The notes beneath the pieces were generated by a model, which saw only the letters and a program-made list of their open reading frames with translations, did not search any database and was not told the origin of the DNA. A stretch of 64,000 bases of DNA from an uncultured Clostridia bacterium (GTDB lineage: Bacteria > Bacillota > Clostridia > Christensenellales > Borkfalkiaceae): assembly GCA_944368775.1 (NCBI GenBank), contig CALVXB010000004.1:97990-161989 (forward strand). Direction: 5' to 3'. Positions within the stretch are counted from its first letter, which is position 1. Every line of letters starts with the position of its first letter. Shown here piece after piece: positions 44,874 to 52,061 of the stretch. A program made the position numbers and the translations under genes.

Positions 44874-46427
44874 TTAATCTCCTTTTGGGATGAGTTCGAG
44901 GACGTACGCGCCCCCCTCCCCCGCGGCGGCGGGGGAGGGCAGGCGGACGCTTTCGGCGATTTCGACGCCGCAGACGGCGAGCACCTCGCCCCCGCTGGCG
45001 AGCAGGGGCAGGCGGCCGCGCAGCGGGCGGGGCAGCTTGCGGTCGATGAAGTAGTCCTTCAACTTTTTGGTGCCGCCGCCGAATTTTCGGAAGGTGTCGC
45101 CTTGGCGCCGGGTGCGCAGCGCGCAGCCGGCGGGGATGGCCGCCGCGCTGACGGCGAGGGGGCGGGGGACAAACGCCCCTTCCCCGGCCTGCCCGCAAGA
45201 ACGGGCTGCCGGGGCGGCGAAGGCGGCTGCGGGCAGCGGCGCGCCCGCGGGCACGAAGCGCACGCGCAGGGTAAAGCCTTCAAAATCGAACTCCCCCTCC
45301 CCGAAGGGATAGGCGGGCGCATCTTCTGCGGGGGCGGGTTCGGCGCTCTTTTCGGGCTTTTTGGCGGGCGCGGGCGGGCGAGAAAAGAGGATGCGGCCGT
45401 ACTCCCTGCGGGCGACGACCCCCCGCGGCAGGTTTGCCATGCGGCCGCCGCCCCCCCGCGCGATGGCGCGCACCGCCTCGAGGTCGGCGGCGGTGTAGTT
45501 TTGTTCGACGCCCAGCGCGCGCAGCGCGCACACGCAGGCGCGCAAAAAGAGGGGGCGGGGGCCGATGCGCACGGCGACGCTTTTGCCCTGCACCGAAATC
45601 AGCAATTTTGCGAGCGAATAGAGGAAGTCGTCGTCTTCGCGGGCGCGGCGCGAAAAGGCGTACAGCGCGCCGTCGACGGCGGGAAATTTTTCGCGCGCGG
45701 GCGCGAGCACGCGCGCCCGCAGGTAGTTGCGGGTGTAGGCAGTATCCGCATTGGTCGCGTCCTCGCAATGCGCGACGCCGTTTGCCTGCACATAGGCGGC
45801 GATGTCGCGCGGGGGAACGCACAGCAGCGGCCGCACGACGCCCCGTTCGGCCTCCGCGGTTTGTTTCGGGTTTGAAGCGCCCGCATCTTCCCCTGCTGCC
45901 GCAGCTTTGCCCGCGGCGGGCAGGGGCGCAGACCACGGTAGAGGGGCGAGCGGCGCTTCTTCCCCCATAAAGGCGGAAAGGGGCAAAAAGGCGCGGATGC
46001 CGCCCGCGCCCGTGAGGGACGCGCCGCGGAAGAGGTGAAAGAGCACGCTTTCGGCATTGTCGCCCGCGTGGTGGGCGGTGGCGACGACGTCTGCCCCGCC
46101 CCCGACGAGGACGCGCGCGAAGGCGGCGTAGCGGACGCGGCGGGCCTCTTCCTCGACGCCCGCGCCGCGCGCCGCGGCGCGGGCGGGCACGTCTGCCGAA
46201 AAGGCGTACAGCGGCACGCCGGCGCGCGCGCAGATGTCGCGCACGAAGGCGGCGTCTGCAAGCGAATCTTTTCCGCGGATGCCGTGCTCGACGTGGACGG
46301 CGGAGAGGGAAATGCCCTCCGCCGCCGCGCAGGCGCACAGATAGTGAAAGAGCGCGGCGGAGTCTTTGCCGCCCGAGAGGGCGACGCACACGCGACGGCC
46401 GCGCAAGAGGGTGAGATCGGGCTTCAT
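44874..46427 (-). CDS. tilS: tRNA(Ile)-lysidine synthase, probably leaderless
   Basis: 517 residues. The PP-loop ATP motif is VALSGGKDSAALFHYL, and ATAHHAGDNAES follows; the C-terminal TilS domain is present. It converts C34 of tRNA(Ile)CAU to lysidine. An Ala-rich stretch (about residues 170-190) lengthens it. The ATG lies 6 nt after the -10 hexamer and no ribosome-binding site is visible, so the mRNA is likely leaderless. hpt follows at 3 bp. Confidence 0.95.
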   Translation of the reverse strand: MKPDLTLLRGRRVCVALSGGKDSAALFHYLCACAAAEGISLSAVHVEHGIRGKDSLADAAFVRDICARAGVPLYAFSADVPARAAARGAGVEEEARRVRYAAFARVLVGGGADVVATAHHAGDNAESVLFHLFRGASLTGAGGIRAFLPLSAFMGEEAPLAPLPWSAPLPAAGKAAAAGEDAGASNPKQTAEAERGVVRPLLCVPPRDIAAYVQANGVAHCEDATNADTAYTRNYLRARVLAPAREKFPAVDGALYAFSRRAREDDDFLYSLAKLLISVQGKSVAVRIGPRPLFLRACVCALRALGVEQNYTAADLEAVRAIARGGGGRMANLPRGVVARREYGRILFSRPPAPAKKPEKSAEPAPAEDAPAYPFGEGEFDFEGFTLRVRFVPAGAPLPAAAFAAPAARSCGQAGEGAFVPRPLAVSAAAIPAGCALRTRRQGDTFRKFGGGTKKLKDYFIDRKLPRPLRGRLPLLASGGEVLAVCGVEIAESVRLPSPAAAGEGGAYVLELIPKGD

Positions 46428-46433
46428 ACCCGC

Positions 46434-46462
46434 ATTATACTACAAATTTGCGGGGTTGGCAA
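46434..46462 (-). promoter_or_regulatory. tilS promoter
   Basis: Minus strand: TTGCCA (46457-46462), 17-nt spacer, TATAAT (46434-46439). Transcription would start at or within 1-2 nt of the ATG. Confidence 0.72.
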
Positions 46463-46736
46463 GCGCCGCGCGCAAACGGTGCGGTTTGCGCGCGGCGCAA
46501 AGGGCGGGGACGGCAAACGGCGGGGCGCAAAGGGCGGGCGCGGCGCGCGTCCGCGCGCCGCGCCCGAACAAGACGGCAACGAGCGGCGGCAGAAATATAA
46601 AAAGCGGCGCGGCGCGCCGCCCCGCGGGGGCGGCGCGCCGAACAAGCGGGCGATGCGGCGGTTTGCGGCGCGTTCCGCGCCGACTGCGCAGAGAGCGGGG
46701 CTGCGGCGGGATCCTTCTTCCCCCACCCGAAAAAAA
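46463..46736. other. Hairpin-rich gap between tilS and clcA
   Basis: Two perfect stems: 15 bp at 46463-46477/46484-46498 and 14 bp near 46533-46565, plus a third weaker one near 46610-46640. No T-runs and no gene. These may end clcA transcripts or insulate the tilS promoter. Confidence 0.5.
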
Positions 46737-48023
46737 TCAGCGGGCGGGGCGGTCGGGGTAGAGCGGCCGCGGCAGGGGCAGCAGCTTTTTGCGGGGGGCG
46801 AGGCGGGCGGCGGCGGCGCGGACGATGTCCTCGCGCACCCGCTGGTCGTACACCGAGTGGCCGAAGTTGAACAGGTAGGCGGCGACGCACACGACGGCGG
46901 CGTACGGGAGCAGGCCGCCGCCGAACAGCTCGACGCACAGCAGCACGGGCGCGATGAGGGTGTTGGTCGCCGCGCCGAACACGGCGGCGTAGCCGAGGCA
47001 GGCGGCGAGCGCGGGCGGCAGGCCGAGCAGGCCGCTCATCGCGCAGCCGAGGCACGCCCCCGCCGCAAAAAAGGTGGTCACCTCCCCGCCCAAAAAGCCC
47101 GCCGAGAGGAATGCGGCGGTAAACGCCATTTTGACCAGCCAATCGTGCGGGGCGGCGGTGCCGGCGAGGGCGAGGTCGATGAGGTTGGTGCCCAGCCCGC
47201 TGTACCGCCCGCCCGTGCAGTACAACAGCGCCGCGAGCAAAAGCCCCGCGAGCGCGGCGCGCGCGAGCGGGTCAGGTGCGGCGGTGCGGAAAAAGGCGGC
47301 AAAGGCGCGGCGCAGCAGGCAAAAGAGCAGCCCCGCGACGCCGCACGCCGCGCCCAAGACGAGCAGGCGCAGCAGCAGCGGCACGCTCCACGAGAGGGCG
47401 ACGGAGACCTCTGCCGCGTGCGCGCCGTAGCCGCACAGCAGCGCGACCGCCCACGCGGTGAAGGAGGCGAAGGCGGCGGCGACCAGCGCGCGCAGGCGCA
47501 GCGTGCCGACGACGGTGACTTCGAGCGCGAAAAAGAGGGCGCACACGGGGGTGCCGAACAGCGCCGAAAAGCCCGCCGCCATGCCCGCGACGAGCAGAAT
47601 TTTGTCCGCGCCCGCCAGCGGCACCCGCGCGCCGATGTTGCCGCCGATGGCCGCGCCGATCTGCACGCCCGCGCCCTCGCGCCCGACGCTGGCGCAAAAC
47701 AGGTGCGCGCCCCACGTGCCCGCGAATTGGAAGAGGGCGTTGCGCAGGGGGTAGTTCTTTTCCTCCCCGCGCGAGGCGCGGAAAGCCGCCGCCATGCCGA
47801 CCGGCCCCTGCCCCCAGCGGCGCAGCATGGCCGCCGTCAGCAGCCCGACGACGGGCAAAAACCAGACGTACAGCGAAAAGTGCGCCGCCCCGTAGCCGGC
47901 GCAAAACTCGACCCCGCGGCCGAACAGCACGATGACCGCCCCCACCGCCGCGCCGAGCAGCGCGCCCAGCAGCGCGTACAGGGCGGGCTCGAACGGGCGG
48001 ATGCGGTCTTTTTTCGGTTGCAT
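46737..48023 (-). CDS. CLC-family anion channel/antiporter
   Basis: 428 residues with about ten membrane helices. The gating-glutamate motif is GREGAGVQIG, and GGEVTTFFAAGACLG is the later selectivity region. The canonical GSGIP motif is not evident, and the GREG-A/T-xVQ variant is reminiscent of fluoride-exporting CLC-F members, so chloride or fluoride transport cannot be decided. GGAGGAAG precedes the ATG at 48023. Imperfect repeats lie upstream (48070-48200). Confidence 0.85.
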   Translation of the reverse strand: MQPKKDRIRPFEPALYALLGALLGAAVGAVIVLFGRGVEFCAGYGAAHFSLYVWFLPVVGLLTAAMLRRWGQGPVGMAAAFRASRGEEKNYPLRNALFQFAGTWGAHLFCASVGREGAGVQIGAAIGGNIGARVPLAGADKILLVAGMAAGFSALFGTPVCALFFALEVTVVGTLRLRALVAAAFASFTAWAVALLCGYGAHAAEVSVALSWSVPLLLRLLVLGAACGVAGLLFCLLRRAFAAFFRTAAPDPLARAALAGLLLAALLYCTGGRYSGLGTNLIDLALAGTAAPHDWLVKMAFTAAFLSAGFLGGEVTTFFAAGACLGCAMSGLLGLPPALAACLGYAAVFGAATNTLIAPVLLCVELFGGGLLPYAAVVCVAAYLFNFGHSVYDQRVREDIVRAAAARLAPRKKLLPLPRPLYPDRPAR

Positions 48024-48069
48024 AACTTCCTCCCCCGCGCCCCCGCGGGGCGCTCGTCCTTCTCTCACC

Positions 48070-48200
48070 TTTGTTTTGCCGCCGCGAGGGCGGCTCGTAT
48101 TTGTTTTAGAAGCGCCGCCGCTTGGGCGCGCTCTCTCTGTATAAAAGCGCCGCTGCGGGCGGCCTTCTCTTTGTTTTTGAAGCGCCGCCGCGTTGGCGGT
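48070..48200. repeat. Three imperfect direct repeats upstream of the CLC gene
   Basis: On the minus strand the pattern gcggcggcgcttc-(t/a)aaa(a)caaa...gccgccc recurs about every 55 bp. Each unit forms a small G+C hairpin with an A-rich loop flank. It does not match the fluoride riboswitch consensus that I know. Confidence 0.55.
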
Positions 48201-48258
48201 ATGCCGCGCGCAGCCGTTGCCGGGCGATAGGCGGCACTTCCTATTTATAATAAGAGGT

Positions 48259-48747
48259 TTACTGCCCCGCCTGCGCCGCGAGGGGAACGAACTTTGCCCC
48301 GACGAAGGCGGCGAGCCGATCGGGCGCGAGGCAGATCTGCCGCCCCCGCCGCCCCGCGCTGACGCAGATGCGCTCGAACTGCAGCGCGCTGTCGTCGATG
48401 AAGGTGGGGAAGCGCTTTTTCATGCCGACGGGCGAGCAGCCGCCGTGCACATAGCCGGTGAGCGGCTCGAGGTCGCGTTGGTGCAGCATGGCGACCGACT
48501 TTGCGCCCGCGGCCTTGGCGGCCTTCTTCAAGTCGAGGGTGGCGCAGACGGGCACGCAGAACACGAAGTGCGCGCCCTTGTCGGACACGGTGACGAGCGT
48601 TTTGAACACGGCGCGCGCGTCCTGCCCGAGCGCGGCGGCGACCGCCTCGCCGTCGGTCAGCTCGGCGCTGTACTCGAACGCCTCGTACTCGATCTTTTTG
48701 CCGTCCAACAGCCGCATGGCGTTGGTCTTGTCCGCTTTTTTATCCAT
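48259..48747 (-). CDS. ybaK: YbaK/EbsC-family aminoacyl-tRNA deacylase
   Basis: 162 residues, matching YbaK: the N-terminal NAMRLLDGKKIEYEAFEY, the central VFKTLVT and HFVFCVP with the conserved Lys, and GYVHGGCSPVGMKKRFPTFID. It hydrolyses mischarged Cys-tRNA(Pro). AGGAG precedes the ATG at 48747; promoter at 48769-48797. Confidence 0.92.
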   Translation of the reverse strand: MDKKADKTNAMRLLDGKKIEYEAFEYSAELTDGEAVAAALGQDARAVFKTLVTVSDKGAHFVFCVPVCATLDLKKAAKAAGAKSVAMLHQRDLEPLTGYVHGGCSPVGMKKRFPTFIDDSALQFERICVSAGRRGRQICLAPDRLAAFVGAKFVPLAAQAGQ

Positions 48748-48768
48748 TTGAATCTTTCTCCTGCGGCC

Positions 48769-48797
48769 ATTATACCACTTTTATACAGAAAAGACAA
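48769..48797 (-). promoter_or_regulatory. ybaK promoter
   Basis: Minus strand: TTGTCT (48792-48797), 17-nt spacer, TATAAT (48769-48774). Repeat copy 5 begins 4 bp upstream. Confidence 0.7.
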
Positions 48798-48800
48798 TCC

Positions 48801-48947
48801 TCGCGAAATTTGTTTTAAGCTGTTAAAACAAATTTCTGCGATTTGAGAGACAACCCGCCGTTCGCCGCTTATGCAAGCGGCTCGGCAGCGGGTTTTCTCT
48901 ATGATCGGAAGATTTCGTAGCCGTCAGCACGGCGAGATTTTCGCGAG
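48801..48947. repeat. Modular hairpin repeat, copy 5 (compact, palindromes at both ends)
   Basis: Left palindrome GAAATTTGTTTTAA-GCTG-TTAAAACAAATTTC (48805-48836), then the CCGCCG-CCGCTT/AAGCGG-CAGCGG hairpin with GTTTTCTCT, then an inverted variant palindrome (ggaagatttcgtagc ... gcgagattttcgcg, 48906-48945). It fills the gap from the ybaK promoter to the glmS stop. Confidence 0.88.
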
Positions 48948-48951
48948 CTTT

Positions 48952-50715
48952 TTATTCCACGGTTACGCTCTTCGCGAGGTTGCGGGGGCGGTCGGGGTCG
49001 TGCCCGCGCAGCAGGGCGAGGCGGCAGGCGAGGTGCTGCAGGGGGATGGCGGCGAGGGCGGGCATGAGCGGCTCGGGCGCGGCGGGCAGGCGGATGTGAA
49101 AGGCCGCGGGGATGGCGAGCGCCTCGGCGTATTGCGAAAAGAGGGCGACTTGCCCGCCGCGCGCGGCGACCTCCGCCGCGGCGGCGGCGCACTTGCGGAC
49201 GAGGGCGCGCGCCGTGCACACGAGCGCGACGGGGAAGCCTTTCTCCACCAGCGCGAGCGGGCCGTGCTTGAGCTCGCCCGCGGGCAGCCCCTCGGCGAAG
49301 ATGTAGGCGATCTCCTTGACCTTGAGCGCGCCCTCGCGCGCGGTGACGGCGTCTTGCCCGCGCCCCAAAAAGTACATGCCGCGCGCGCCCTGCCACGCCG
49401 CGGCGAGCTGTTCGACGGCGGAAAAGCTGCCGAAGGCGCGCCGCGCGAGAGCGGGGAGGGCGGCAAGCGACTGCTCCCATACCTGCGGCGCGCCGCGGCT
49501 TGCGAGCAGGCGGGCGGCGACAAAGTACAGGCAGAGAAGCTGGCAGTTGTAGCTTTTGGTGGCGGCGACGGCGACCTCCGGCCCCGCGCGCAAAAACAGC
49601 GCGGCGTCGGCGAGGGCGGCGAGGGAGGACTGCTCGACGTTGGTGACGGCGAGAAGGAATGCGCCGCGCGCGCGTGCCGCGCGCGCGGCGGCGAGGGTAT
49701 CGGCCGTCTCTCCGCTCTGGCTGACGGCGACGAGCAGCTCCCCCTCCCCCGCGGCGAGGTCGGCGGCCTCGGACGCGGGACGGCAGAGGGCGGGCACCCC
49801 CTGCGAAGCGAGCAGGCCGCAAAAGGCGAGCGTGGCGTGATAGGCGGTGCCGCAGCCGACGGAGAGCACGCGGCGCGCCGCGCGGAAGGGGGCGCGACAG
49901 GCGGAGAGGTCGGCCTCTTGAAGGGAGGCGAGGGTGCCCGCGAGGGCGGCGGGGACTTCGGCGATCTCCGCCTCCATGCGCGTCTTTGCCACGACGGCGC
50001 GCGGGCGGGCCGCGCCGCGCACGCGGGCGAACACCTTGCCGGGCACGGGGGTGCCGTCGGCGCGGAAAAAACCGATCTCCCCCGCGCGGATGACGACAAA
50101 TTCACCCTCCTCCGCCGGGCAGATATACGCGGCGCTGCCGCACAGGGCGGGGATGTCGCTGCACACATACAGCGCGCCCCCGCCCGCCCCCGCGACGAGC
50201 GGGCAGCCGCGGCGGGCGCAGACGATGGTATCGGGATGGTCTGCGCACAGCACGGCGACGGCGTAGCTGCCCTCGATGCGCGCGCAGGCGGCGGAAACGG
50301 CGGCGAAGAAGTCGCCCGCATACGCGCGCGCGATGAGGTGCACGATCAGCTCGCTGTCCGTTTGGGAGAGGAAGCGCTCGCCTTGTGCGGAGAGTTCTGC
50401 GCGCAGCGCGGCGTCGTTTTCGACCACGCCGTTGTGCACGAGGGCGAACTTGCCGCACAGGTGCGGGTGGGCGTTGACGTCGGAAGGGACGCCGTGCGTC
50501 GCCCAGCGGGTATGCCCGATGCCCGCGCAGCCTATAAGCGGCGCGCCCGCGATGGCGGCGACCCCGCCCCTTTTTTTGCGGACGGAAAAGGCGCCCCCCT
50601 CCGACAGCGTGGCGATGCCCGCCGAGTCGTAGCCGCGGTACTCGAGGCGGGTGAGGGCAGAATACAGCTTTTCATAACACCCTTTTTGCGCAAAACAGCC
50701 GACGATGCCGCACAT
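48952..50715 (-). CDS. glmS: Glutamine:fructose-6-phosphate aminotransferase
   Basis: 587 residues. The catalytic N-terminal Cys (MCGIVGCFA) starts the glutaminase domain, with TRWATHG and the oxyanion region. Two SIS sugar-isomerase domains follow (SVGCGTAYHA, VSQSGETADT), ending in NLAKSVTVE. It makes glucosamine-6-phosphate for cell-wall synthesis. A 40-bp tandem duplication covers its ribosome-binding site and first codons, so a 12-residue minicistron precedes it. No glmS ribozyme is seen. Third gene of the glm operon. Confidence 0.97.
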   Translation of the reverse strand: MCGIVGCFAQKGCYEKLYSALTRLEYRGYDSAGIATLSEGGAFSVRKKRGGVAAIAGAPLIGCAGIGHTRWATHGVPSDVNAHPHLCGKFALVHNGVVENDAALRAELSAQGERFLSQTDSELIVHLIARAYAGDFFAAVSAACARIEGSYAVAVLCADHPDTIVCARRGCPLVAGAGGGALYVCSDIPALCGSAAYICPAEEGEFVVIRAGEIGFFRADGTPVPGKVFARVRGAARPRAVVAKTRMEAEIAEVPAALAGTLASLQEADLSACRAPFRAARRVLSVGCGTAYHATLAFCGLLASQGVPALCRPASEAADLAAGEGELLVAVSQSGETADTLAAARAARARGAFLLAVTNVEQSSLAALADAALFLRAGPEVAVAATKSYNCQLLCLYFVAARLLASRGAPQVWEQSLAALPALARRAFGSFSAVEQLAAAWQGARGMYFLGRGQDAVTAREGALKVKEIAYIFAEGLPAGELKHGPLALVEKGFPVALVCTARALVRKCAAAAAEVAARGGQVALFSQYAEALAIPAAFHIRLPAAPEPLMPALAAIPLQHLACRLALLRGHDPDRPRNLAKSVTVE

Positions 50716-50769
50716 ATCACTCCTCCCCCGCAAAACAGCCGACGATGCCGCACATATCACTCCTCCCCC
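50690..50769. repeat. Perfect 40-bp tandem duplication of the glmS start region
   Basis: 50690-50729 and 50730-50769 are identical and each carries GGGGGAGGAGTGAT, ATG and the first nine codons of glmS. As 40 is not a multiple of three, the upstream copy is out of frame with glmS. Confidence 0.97.
50717..50755 (-). CDS. Minicistron MCGIVGCFAGEE upstream of glmS
   Basis: The upstream duplicate start reads 12 codons (MCGIVGCFA then GEE) to TGA at 50717. It begins 2 nt after the glmM stop (TGATATG), and glmS begins the same way after it. Ribosomes ending glmM would likely translate this peptide, then restart at glmS. It is probably a duplication by-product but may lower GlmS output. Confidence 0.6.
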   Translation of the reverse strand: MCGIVGCFAGEE

Positions 50770-52061
50770 GCGCGGATCTCCGCCTCGATGCGCGCCGCGG
50801 CCGCCGCCGCGGCGCGGCGGCTGTCTGCCTCGGCGAAGATGCGCACGACAGGCTCGGTGCCGCTCGCGCGCACGACGAGGCGCTGCACCCCCGCGCTCTC
50901 GCGCGCGATGGCCGCGCGCACCCGCTCGCCGCCCAGCACGCGCACCTTGTCGCGCACGCGCACGCTGCGGTTGATTTGCGGCAGCAGCGGGATGGCGGCA
51001 AGCTGCGACAGCTTTGCCCCCTCCGGCAGCCCCGCGAGCAGCCCCGCCAGCGCGAGCGAGGTGAGGATGCCGTCGCCGGTGGCGGCATATGCGGACAGGA
51101 TGACGTGCCCCGACTGCTCGCCCCCGACCGCCGCGCCCGCGCGGCGCATGGCGGCAGCGACGTACTTGTCGCCGATGTCCGCGCGCAGCAGGCGGATGCC
51201 GCTCTTTGCGAGGGCGCGTTCTACCCCCGTGTTGGTGTGCGCCGTGCCGACGACGACGCCCCCGCGCAGGCGGCCGCGCGCCTGCAATGCCCGCGCGAGG
51301 ATGCAGACGATCTTGTCGCCGTCGACGATTCTCCCCCGTTCGTCGCAGGCGATGACGCGGTCGGCGTCGCCGTCGTAGCAAAAGCCCGCGTCCGCGCCCG
51401 CCTCTTTGACGGCGCGGCACAGCCGCGCGGGGTGCAGCGCCCCGCACCCGACGTTGATGCGCCGCCCGTTTTGCCCGCAGCAGAGGGCGACGACGCGCGC
51501 GCCCAGCTTGCGGAAGGCGCGCGGCGCAAAGGCGGACGCCGCCCCATAGGCGCAGTCGAGCACGATCTTTTTGCCGGCGAGCGGCGCGCCCGCGCCCACG
51601 AGGTGCGCGAGGTACGCCCCGCGGTTTGGCAGCGGCCTGCACGCCCCGCAGGCGAGGGCGGGGGCGAAGGCGTAGGCGCTCATCCACCGCTCGGCGCGCG
51701 CCTCCACTTCCTCTCCCGGCTTGCAGCCGTCCGCGCCGAACATCTTGAGGCCGTTGTACTCGGGCGGGTTGTGCGAGGCGGACACGACGACGCCGAAATC
51801 TGCCCCCTCGCGCAGCACGAAAAAGGAGACGGCCGCCGACGGCAGCACCCCGCCGTCCAAAACTTGCCCGCCGCCCGCCGTGACCCCCGCCGCCAGCGCG
51901 AGCGCGAGCATATCCGACGAGGTGCGCGTATCCCGCCCCAACACCACGCGCGGCGCGCGGCGCAGCCGGCACAGCGCGTTGCCCAGCGCAAAGGCGGTGC
52001 GCGCCGTCAGCTCTTTGCCCGCCACGCCGCGGATGCCGTCGGTACCAAACAGTTCAGCCAT
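50757..52061 (-). CDS. glmM: Phosphoglucosamine mutase
   Basis: 434 residues. The phosphoserine loop is SASHNPPEYNGLKMFG, the metal loop DGDADRV and the phosphate loop RASGTEPVVRIF. It converts glucosamine-6-phosphate to the 1-phosphate. It overlaps the upstream glmU-like gene by 8 bp and ends 1 nt before the glmS minicistron ATG. GGGAGGTG precedes the ATG at 52061. Confidence 0.96.
   Translation of the reverse strand: MAELFGTDGIRGVAGKELTARTAFALGNALCRLRRAPRVVLGRDTRTSSDMLALALAAGVTAGGGQVLDGGVLPSAAVSFFVLREGADFGVVVSASHNPPEYNGLKMFGADGCKPGEEVEARAERWMSAYAFAPALACGACRPLPNRGAYLAHLVGAGAPLAGKKIVLDCAYGAASAFAPRAFRKLGARVVALCCGQNGRRINVGCGALHPARLCRAVKEAGADAGFCYDGDADRVIACDERGRIVDGDKIVCILARALQARGRLRGGVVVGTAHTNTGVERALAKSGIRLLRADIGDKYVAAAMRRAGAAVGGEQSGHVILSAYAATGDGILTSLALAGLLAGLPEGAKLSQLAAIPLLPQINRSVRVRDKVRVLGGERVRAAIARESAGVQRLVVRASGTEPVVRIFAEADSRRAAAAAAARIEAEIRAGEE

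Noticed and set aside
48070..48258. Fluoride riboswitch upstream of the CLC gene
   Set aside because: Hairpins are present but the conserved GGCGATGGTGTTCGCC-type sequence is not.
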